The notes below the pieces were generated by a model. It searched no databases. It had not been told where the DNA came from and saw only the letters and a program-made list of their open reading frames with translations. The position numbers and the translations under genes are program-made. A stretch of 64,000 bases of DNA from NCBI RefSeq assembly GCF_009649635.1, contig NZ_WJII01000001.1, positions 744,001 to 808,000 on the forward strand. The letters run 5' to 3'. Numbering within the stretch: position 1 is the stretch's first letter; each line of letters begins with the position of its first letter. This stretch comes from Microbacterium sp. SYP-A9085. GTDB lineage: Bacteria; Actinomycetota; Actinomycetes; Actinomycetales; Microbacteriaceae. Shown piece by piece: positions 58,333 to 64,000 of this stretch.

Positions 58333-58752
58333 TCACTCGGTGCCGAGCTGGGCGCGCCACTCCTTCTCCTTCTGCACGTACTCGTTGTCGGCGAACGCGT
58401 CGAAGTCGGCGTCCTCGTGCACGCGGCGGACCTCGAGCTTCGCGCCCGGGCCCAGCGGGCAGCGCTTCGCCCACTCGAGCGCCTCGTCGGCCGTCGCGGT
58501 CTGGATGATCCAGAACCCGTTGAACATCTCGTGCACCTCGCCGTAGGGGCCGTCGCTGACGACCGGCGGCTGGCTGCCGAAGTCGACCACGAACCCCGGC
58601 TCGTCGGCCAGGCCCTCCCCGGCCACCATCACGCCGGCCTTGATCATGGACTCGTTGTACGCGCCCATCGCGTTCAGCATTTCGTTGAAGTCGATCTGCT
58701 TGGACGCCTCGACCGCCTCGGCCGTGGCCCGCATGATCAGCATGTGCTTCAT
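58333..58752 (-). CDS. YciI/DGPF-domain protein, ECF42 partner
   Basis: A 139-residue protein: KHMLIMRATAEAVEASKQID, then PPVVSDGPYGEVHEMFNGFW, which carries the DGPF-like motif (here DGPYGE), and ECPLGPGA-type end RCPLGPGAKLEVRRVHE. Such proteins are genetically linked to ECF42 sigma factors; their biochemical role is not established. AGGGAG about 8 nt before the ATG at 58752 fixes the start over an earlier in-frame ATG. It lies upstream of the sigma gene on the same transcript. Confidence 0.9.
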   Translation of the reverse strand: MKHMLIMRATAEAVEASKQIDFNEMLNAMGAYNESMIKAGVMVAGEGLADEPGFVVDFGSQPPVVSDGPYGEVHEMFNGFWIIQTATADEALEWAKRCPLGPGAKLEVRRVHEDADFDAFADNEYVQKEKEWRAQLGTE

Positions 58753-59046
58753 CTCGATACTCCCTGGTCGGTGGGGATCCATCATCCCCTCTCACTATCG
58801 CGTCGAACGGGCGGAAGCGGAATCGACATGACGTGCGACCTTTTTCGAGGCGGACACAGGCGGGCGCGACCGATCGAGGGCACGCAAGGGTGACGCGCGT
58901 AGTACCTATACTCGCAAGCCGCGTCTTCAGAGGTAATGGACCACATGATCGCGGGTAGCGTCAGCAGGCCGCAAACGTCGTGGCGTTCCACCCCTGCGGA
59001 CGTGCACGACGGTATCCTCCTGACGTCGAGTCGTCCCGGGGGAAAC

Positions 59047-60132
59047 ATGGAATTTCAGGATCGTGTCGCTGCGCTCGCGACGAAGGTGGCCAATCAGGCA
59101 TCCGCGATCGGCACGGAAGAGGCGACGAAGAATGCCTTTGTCATGCCGTTCATCTCCACGATTCTCGGGTACGACGTCTTCGACCCGCTCGAGGTCGTTC
59201 CGGAGTTCACCGCCGACGTCGGCGTCAAGAAGGGCGAGAAGGTCGACTACGCCATCATGCGGGATGGCGAAGTGCAGATCCTGATCGAGTGCAAGGCGTC
59301 GACCGGCGTACCCCGGATCGAGCACGCTTCACAGCTGTTCCGCTATTTCGCAACGACGAATGCGCGCATAGCGGCGCTGACCAACGGAGTCGTCTGGCAG
59401 TTCTTCACCGACCTCGATGCGCCGAACCTCATGGACGCCAAGCCGTTCCTCGTCCTGGATCTGCTCGACATCGACGAGACGCTGATCCCCGAAGTGCAGA
59501 AGCTGAGCAAGGGAAGCTTCGACCTCGACTCCATCATCAGCGCCGCAGAGGAACTGAAGTATGTCGGAGCGCTCAAGCGTGAGATCGCTTCCCAGTTCCG
59601 GGAACCGACCGACGAGTGGATCAAGTTCTTCACGCAACGCGTATACGACGGTTCGTACACTGCTCGTGTCCGCGAGCAGTTCACGGCACTGGTGACGAAG
59701 GCGACCCGCCAGTTCCTTACCGAGAGCGTAAACGCCCGGCTCAAGACCGCTCTGGGGGCCGGCATCAGTATTCCCGGGGATGGTGACGGGCAGGATGTCA
59801 CGAGCCACCCGGTCGTGGCGAAAGACCTGAATCGTGACACGGAGATCGAGACCACGCTCGATGAACTCGAGGGGTACCAGATCGTCAAGGCGATCGCGTG
59901 TCGTGAGGTCAAGCCGCATCGGATCACCCAGCGGGATGCGAAGAGCTACTTCGCGGTGCTCCTCGACGACAACAACCGGAAGCCGATCGCCCGCCTTCAC
60001 TTCAACGGCCGGCAGAAGTACCTCGGGCTGATGGACGCCGAGAAGACAGAGACGCGGCATCCGATCGACACACTTGACGAGATCTATCTGCACGTGGAGG
60101 AGATTCGCGAGGCCGTGCTCCGCTACGCCTGA
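59047..60132 (+). CDS. Solo HsdR-N-type nuclease domain protein
   Basis: A 361-residue protein starting MEFQDRVAALATKVANQASA. Residues 20-130 match the N-terminal nuclease of type I restriction R subunits: FVMPFISTILGYDVFDPLEV, KGEKVDYAIMRDGEVQILIE and ECKASTGVPRIEHASQLFRY, giving a D-(11)-ExK centre (Asp in VDYAI, Glu-Cys-Lys). Helicase motifs are absent, and the C-terminal 200 residues form a separate region ending with REVKPHRITQRDAKSYFAVL and DEIYLHVEEIREAVL. HsdM and HsdS genes are not nearby. GGGGGAA precedes the ATG at 59047. It is a candidate restriction or defence protein. Confidence 0.8.
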   Translation: MEFQDRVAALATKVANQASAIGTEEATKNAFVMPFISTILGYDVFDPLEVVPEFTADVGVKKGEKVDYAIMRDGEVQILIECKASTGVPRIEHASQLFRYFATTNARIAALTNGVVWQFFTDLDAPNLMDAKPFLVLDLLDIDETLIPEVQKLSKGSFDLDSIISAAEELKYVGALKREIASQFREPTDEWIKFFTQRVYDGSYTARVREQFTALVTKATRQFLTESVNARLKTALGAGISIPGDGDGQDVTSHPVVAKDLNRDTEIETTLDELEGYQIVKAIACREVKPHRITQRDAKSYFAVLLDDNNRKPIARLHFNGRQKYLGLMDAEKTETRHPIDTLDEIYLHVEEIREAVLRYA

Positions 60133-60171
60133 CCCGGCCCGAAGGGGGGCGCACTGCGCCCTGCTCTGTGC

Positions 60172-60241
60172 CCGAACCCACCCCGTGCTGCCGAGCCCAC
60201 CCGCTATATCCGGTGGGTTCGGCAATGACGGGTGGGTTCGG
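60172..60241. repeat. 70-nt palindrome after nuclease gene
   Basis: Two 30-nt arms (60172-60201, 60212-60241) flank a 10-nt loop (cgctatatcc). The arms carry CCGAACCCACCC and its complement GGGTGGGTTCGG at both outer ends, with some mismatches inside. It lies 40 bp after the HsdR-N-type gene and could terminate transcription or be another member of the genome's palindromic repeats. Only one copy is in the window. The rest of 60133-60354 holds no gene. Confidence 0.72.
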
Positions 60242-60354
60242 CGCGCCGCGAGGGGCGCGGGATGTCGCCGCTCGCGCGCTGACGCGGCGGCGGAGTGGAC
60301 GCGATTCCACGTCCCGTAGGTGTCCGGTGTGGGATGTCGCCCACTCTGCGGGGC

Positions 60355-60384
60355 TTGACACTCGCATCCCGTGGCGGCTACCGT
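60355..60384 (+). promoter_or_regulatory. Promoter of LacI/ribose-type importer operon
   Basis: TTGACA (60355-60360), a perfect -35 hexamer, and TACCGT (60379-60384) are 18 bp apart. The two operators begin 3 bp after the -10, covering the transcription start. The -10 element is a moderate match (TAxxxT). Confidence 0.55.
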
Positions 60385-60386
60385 GA

Positions 60387-60414
60387 TGGAAACGGTTCCA
60401 TGGAATCGATTCCA
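60387..60414. promoter_or_regulatory. Double LacI operator
   Basis: Two adjoining perfect 14-bp palindromes: TGGAAACGGTTCCA (60387-60400) and TGGAATCGATTCCA (60401-60414). They are typical of LacI-family operators with a central CG. They lie 34 bp before the LacI start and just downstream of the -10 element, so the regulator should repress its own operon. Confidence 0.87.
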
Positions 60415-60447
60415 TTGCAGGACTCCCGCCCGCACGAAGAGGTGAAG

Positions 60448-61494
60448 ATGCCGACGACGCCGTCCGAGCGCCGCCATGCGGTCACGATCGAAGAGGTCGC
60501 CGCGCGCGCGGGGGTCTCCAAGGCCACGGCATCCCGCGTGCTGTCCGGGCATCCCGCGACCTCCGAGCAGTCCCGCGCCCGCGTCACCGCGGCCGCCCGC
60601 GAGCTGGACTTCCAGCCGAACGCGCAGGCCCGGTCGCTGCGCTCCGCGCGCACCGGCACCATGGGAGTGCTCATCCCCGACGTCCGCAACATGTTCTTCG
60701 CCGAGCTCGTGCACGGCGTCGAGCAGGAGGCCCTGGCCCGCGGCTACGTGAACGTACTCGGCAACGCCGACGAGAGCGTGTCGCAGCAGGACGCGTTCCT
60801 CGAGGCGCTCATGCGCCAGCGCGTCGACGGCGTCATCATCGCCCCCATCGGCGACGGCAGCGGCGCCATCACCCGGCTGCTGAGCCGGCGCATCCCCGTC
60901 GTCTTCGTCGACCGGGTCCTCCCCGGCGTCGGCGGCGCGGTCCCCGCGATCACCACCGACAGCGCCCAGGGCCTTGGCGAGGCCATCGCACACCTGCGCG
61001 CGCACGGGCACCGCCGGATCGGGTTCATCGCCGGTCCGCAGGCCACCTCGACCGGCCGCGAGCGGCTCGAGCTGTTCCGCCGCCTGATGGCCGAGAACGC
61101 GTTACCGCTGCGCGAGGACCACATCGTCATCGGCGACTTCCAGCCCGCCAGCGGCGCGCGGGGCATCGACATCCTCCTCGGCACCGCCGAGGCGCCCACC
61201 GCGATCATCACCGCCGACAGCCCGATGACGGCCGGCGCGGTCTCGCGCCTGCACGAGCGCGGGATGCGCCCCGGCCACGACATCGACCTGGTCGCGTTCG
61301 ACGACATCGACTGGTTCGCGCTGCTCGACCCGCCGCTGAGCGTCATCGCGCACTCGGCGCCCGAGATGGGCCGCCGCGCCGTGCAGGCGCTGTGCGATGT
61401 GATCGAGGGCCGCACCCCCGACTCGCACGTCCTGCCCAGCACGTTCATCGCCCGCGGCCCGCTCGCCGAGGCCCCCACCGGGAAGGCGCACTGA
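60448..61494 (+). CDS. LacI family regulator of ribose-type importer
   Basis: A 348-residue repressor. The helix-turn-helix is TIEEVAARAGVSKATASRVL (about residues 13-32), followed by ELDFQPNAQARSLRSARTGT; the effector domain has MGVLIPDVRNMFFAELVHGV and LVAFDDIDWFALLDPPLSVI. It is first in the operon with the ATPase and permease, and two perfect operators lie 34 bp upstream, so it autoregulates the operon. GAAGAGG decides the ATG at 60448. The inducer is probably the transported sugar. Confidence 0.95.
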   Translation: MPTTPSERRHAVTIEEVAARAGVSKATASRVLSGHPATSEQSRARVTAAARELDFQPNAQARSLRSARTGTMGVLIPDVRNMFFAELVHGVEQEALARGYVNVLGNADESVSQQDAFLEALMRQRVDGVIIAPIGDGSGAITRLLSRRIPVVFVDRVLPGVGGAVPAITTDSAQGLGEAIAHLRAHGHRRIGFIAGPQATSTGRERLELFRRLMAENALPLREDHIVIGDFQPASGARGIDILLGTAEAPTAIITADSPMTAGAVSRLHERGMRPGHDIDLVAFDDIDWFALLDPPLSVIAHSAPEMGRRAVQALCDVIEGRTPDSHVLPSTFIARGPLAEAPTGKAH

Positions 61495-63014
61495 TGGCCG
61501 AGCTCCCGACGCCGGTGGTCTCGGTCCGGTCGGTGAGCAAGTCGTTCGGCCCGGTGACCGTGGTGCGGGATGTCTCCTTCGACCTGCACGCCGGGAAGGT
61601 GCAGGTGCTGCTGGGCGAGAACGGCGCCGGCAAGTCCACCATCATCAAGATGATCGCCGGGGTGCACGAACCCGACAGCGGGCAGATCCTGCTGGACGGC
61701 GTGCCCGTGCGCATCCCGCACGCCCGCGCCGCCGAGGCGCTCGGGATCGCGACGATCCACCAGGAGCTGAACCTGGTCCCCTCGCTCAGCGTCGCCGAGA
61801 ACGTCCTGCTCGGCCGCACCCCCGAGCGGCTCGGCATGGTCGACCGGCGCGAGCTGCGTCGCCGCGCCCAGGCCGCGCTCGACAAGATCGGGCTCACCGT
61901 CGACCCGGCCACCCCCGTCTCCGATCTCGGCATCGCCCAGCAGCAGCTCGTCGAGATCGCCAAGGCGCTCAGCGTCGACGCGCGCGTCCTCATCCTCGAC
62001 GAGCCGACCGCGGCGCTGACCAAGCACGAGACCGCGCAGCTGTTCCGCGTCATCGGCGACCTGCGCGCGCACGGCGTGGCCATGCTGTTCATCAGCCACC
62101 ACCTCGAGGAGATCGCGCAGATCGGCGACAGCGTCGTCGTCCTCCGGGACGGCGAGCGGGTCGCCGAGGTGCCCGGGTCGACCCCCGAACCCGAGCTCGT
62201 GCACCTCATGGTCGGCCGTGACATCGGCGACCAGTTCCCACGTCGTCGCCCCGACCTCACCGCCGCCGCCCCGCTGCTGCAGGTCGAGGGCCTGTCCGCC
62301 GCAGGCCGGTTCACGGACGTCGACCTCACCGTGCACGCCGGCGAGATCGTCGGCATCGCGGGCCTGGTCGGCGCCGGACGCACCGAGCTGCTGCGCGCGA
62401 TCGCCGGGATCGACGCGTACGACGCCGGCGCCGTGACCGTCGACGGCCGGACTCTGAAGCCCCGACGCATCCGGACCGCGATCCGGTCCGGCATCGGCCA
62501 CGTGCCGGAGGACCGCAAGCGCCAGGGGCTCGTGCTGCAGGCCTCCGTCAACGACAACCTCGGCTTCGCCACGCTCGCCTCCACTGCCCGCGCCGGACTC
62601 GTCGACTTCGCCGGGCAGCGCCGCCGCGCCGCCGCGGTCGCCGAGAAGCTGCGCGTGCGCATGCACGACATCGGCCAGGACGTGGCATCCCTGTCCGGCG
62701 GCAACCAGCAGAAGGTCGTGTTCGGCCGTTGGATCATGGCCGGCTCGCGCGTGCTGCTGCTGGACGAGCCTACCCGCGGGGTGGATGTCGGCGCGAAGGT
62801 CGAGATCTACGAGCTGATGAACGCCATCACCGACGCCGGCGGCGCGGTGCTCATGGTGTCCAGCGAGCTGCCCGAAGTCCTCGGGATGAGCGATCGCATC
62901 CTCGTGATGCGCGGCGGTCGCATCCGCGGGCAGTTCTCCGCCGGCGAGGCGACGGAGGACACGATCATGGATCTCGCCGCGCGCGGCGGGGACGAGCGAA
63001 GGACGATGCAATGA
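61494..63014 (+). CDS. Ribose-type ABC transporter ATP-binding protein (RbsA-like)
   Basis: A 506-residue double ABC ATPase. Domain 1: [20 protein letters not shown] near residue 40, signature [20 protein letters not shown], Walker [16 protein letters not shown]. Domain 2: [36 protein letters not shown] and LLLDEPTRGVDVGAKVEI. This is the CUT2 layout (RbsA/AraG). Its ATG overlaps the LacI stop (TGATG), so it is translationally coupled. The binding protein must lie beyond the window. Confidence 0.94.
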   Translation: MAELPTPVVSVRSVSKSFGPVTVVRDVSFDLHAGKVQVLLGENGAGKSTIIKMIAGVHEPDSGQILLDGVPVRIPHARAAEALGIATIHQELNLVPSLSVAENVLLGRTPERLGMVDRRELRRRAQAALDKIGLTVDPATPVSDLGIAQQQLVEIAKALSVDARVLILDEPTAALTKHETAQLFRVIGDLRAHGVAMLFISHHLEEIAQIGDSVVVLRDGERVAEVPGSTPEPELVHLMVGRDIGDQFPRRRPDLTAAAPLLQVEGLSAAGRFTDVDLTVHAGEIVGIAGLVGAGRTELLRAIAGIDAYDAGAVTVDGRTLKPRRIRTAIRSGIGHVPEDRKRQGLVLQASVNDNLGFATLASTARAGLVDFAGQRRRAAAVAEKLRVRMHDIGQDVASLSGGNQQKVVFGRWIMAGSRVLLLDEPTRGVDVGAKVEIYELMNAITDAGGAVLMVSSELPEVLGMSDRILVMRGGRIRGQFSAGEATEDTIMDLAARGGDERRTMQ

Positions 63015-63985
63015 CAACCGCAACGGCGACCAAGCGCTCCACCGGCCGGTTCAGCACGAAGAAGTTCCTCGCCGAGAACGGCGCCCTCGTGGGCCTGGTC
63101 GTGCTCAGCCTGCTGCTGTTCATCGCCACCCCCGCGTTCTTGACCGGGCAGAACATCCTGAACATCGGCATCCAGGCCTCCACCGTCGCGATCCTCGCGT
63201 TCGGCTCGACGTTCGCGATCGTCGCGGCCGGCATCGACCTGTCCGTCGGCTCGGTCGCGGCCCTGGGCGCGATGGCGTCGGCGTGGATGTTCGCCGACGC
63301 GCACTTGCCGGGCTGGCTCGCCCTGATCGCGGGCCTTGCCACCGGGCTCGTCGTCGGCGCCGTGAACGGCATGGCGAACGCGTACGGCAAGCTGCCCTCG
63401 TTCATCGCGACGCTGGCCATGTTGAGCGTCGCGCGCGGGCTGACGCTGGTCATCTCCGACGGCATCCCGATCAAGACCCCGCCGATCGTCTCGTTCCTCG
63501 GCGGCAGCATCGGCCCGGTGCCGGTGCCGATTCTCGTGCTGATCCTGGCGGCGCTGGTCGCCTCGTTCATCCTGAACCGCACCGTGATCGGCCGCAGCAT
63601 GTACGCGGTGGGCGGCAACGCCGAAGCCGCCGAGCTGTCCGGCATCAACGTGCGCCGCGTCCGGGTGATCGTGTTCGCCCTGTCCGGCCTGTTCGCCGCG
63701 GTGGCGGGGCTGCTGCTGGCCGGCCGGCTGGATTCCGCCCAGCCGCAGGCCGCCGTCGGCTACGAACTGGATGCCATCGCCGCCGTCGTGATCGGCGGAG
63801 CGTCGCTGATGGGCGGCTACGGCAAGATCTCCGGCACGTTCATCGGCGCGCTCGTGCTCGTCGTCATCCGCAACGGCCTGAACCTGCTGAATGTCAGCTC
63901 GTTCTGGCAGCAGGTCGTGATCGGCATCGTGATCGCCCTCGCCGTCGGATTCGACGTCATCCGCCGCAAGACCCGCAGCAGCTGA
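63011..63985 (+). CDS. Ribose-type ABC transporter permease (RbsC-like)
   Basis: A 324-residue membrane protein of the CUT2 permease family: [60 protein letters not shown] and [20 protein letters not shown] are conserved segments. Eight or more helices are visible. The start ATG overlaps the ATPase stop (ATGA). The window ends 15 bp after its stop, so the operon probably continues with a substrate-binding gene. Confidence 0.94.
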   Translation: MTTATATKRSTGRFSTKKFLAENGALVGLVVLSLLLFIATPAFLTGQNILNIGIQASTVAILAFGSTFAIVAAGIDLSVGSVAALGAMASAWMFADAHLPGWLALIAGLATGLVVGAVNGMANAYGKLPSFIATLAMLSVARGLTLVISDGIPIKTPPIVSFLGGSIGPVPVPILVLILAALVASFILNRTVIGRSMYAVGGNAEAAELSGINVRRVRVIVFALSGLFAAVAGLLLAGRLDSAQPQAAVGYELDAIAAVVIGGASLMGGYGKISGTFIGALVLVVIRNGLNLLNVSSFWQQVVIGIVIALAVGFDVIRRKTRSS

Positions 63986-64000
63986 CCGCCGCGTACGACT

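Noticed and set aside
1..64000. tRNA, rRNA, insertion sequences, integrases
   Set aside because: No tRNA T-loop or rRNA sequence, and no transposase or integrase motif, was found on either strand.

Overview
The window is 64 kb of high-GC DNA from an actinobacterium. Gene content, codon use, GTG starts, dense ATGA/GTGA gene overlaps and the very frequent words GATGCC/GGCATCC fit the family Microbacteriaceae, most likely a Microbacterium-like species. That placement is an inference; no rRNA or tRNA is present to confirm it. Around 70 protein genes are supported, along with several families of intergenic palindromes. No insertion sequence, integrase, CRISPR array or RNA gene was recognised.

Layout. 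1-4.7 kb: housekeeping and small enzymes (split-barrel flavoprotein, two-gene VOC/NUDIX stretch, AlkD-like repair protein, acetyltransferase, MarR regulator with palindromic operator, gluconokinase). 4.7-8.7 kb: minus-strand cassette of AMP-forming ligase, ketoacyl synthase and acyl-CoA dehydrogenase without a carrier protein. 8.8-14.7 kb: a sugar locus with cupin, LacI and Gfo/Idh/MocA oxidoreductase on one strand and a divergent lipoprotein-permease-permease importer. 14.8-22.3 kb: S33 peptidase, zinc alcohol dehydrogenase, epimerase, Cys/Met PLP enzyme, membrane proteins, purB, tyrosine phosphatase. 22.4-24.1 kb: a coiled-coil protein overlapping a WXG-like/alpha-beta hydrolase gene. 24.7-29.2 kb: FAD oxidase, bifunctional nuclease-family protein, M18 aminopeptidase, atypical SDR, Cys-rich small protein. 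29.4-34.6 kb: LacI plus a ChvE/Ggu-type monosaccharide ABC importer. 35.3-37.3 kb: secreted ExeM/NucH-type nuclease. 37.5-46.3 kb: polyamine-type ABC importer, amine oxidase, PucR regulator, PuuB-like oxidase, acetyltransferase. 46.7-50.3 kb: a lower-GC island with a NotI-like endonuclease, C5-cytosine methyltransferase, Vsr nickase and an unrecognised two-gene unit. 50.5-51.1 kb: a truncated, frameshifted copy of the ECF42 sigma gene found intact at 57.1-58.3 kb. 51.3-58.8 kb: VOC protein, rifampin ADP-ribosyltransferase, IclR/amino-acid ABC importer/D-2-hydroxyacid dehydrogenase operon, ECF42 sigma and its YciI partner. 59-60.1 kb: a solo HsdR-N-type nuclease. 60.4-64 kb: LacI plus ribose-type ABC ATPase and permease, continuing past the window end.

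The most unusual content is non-coding. Two arrays (24.12-24.66 and 34.60-35.06 kb) are made of imperfect hairpins that are each exactly 49 nt long and usually start 63 nt apart. The two hairpin arms carry GTCGCAGAA-type and GTCGCACAA-type ends, usually one of each. Two copies of a separate 67-nt palindrome (30-nt arms, 7-nt loop) lie at 14.7 and 19.1 kb, and single long hairpins lie at 7.1 and 60.2 kb. Three of the four solute-binding protein genes are followed by a strong hairpin before the next importer gene, which suggests differential expression within those operons.
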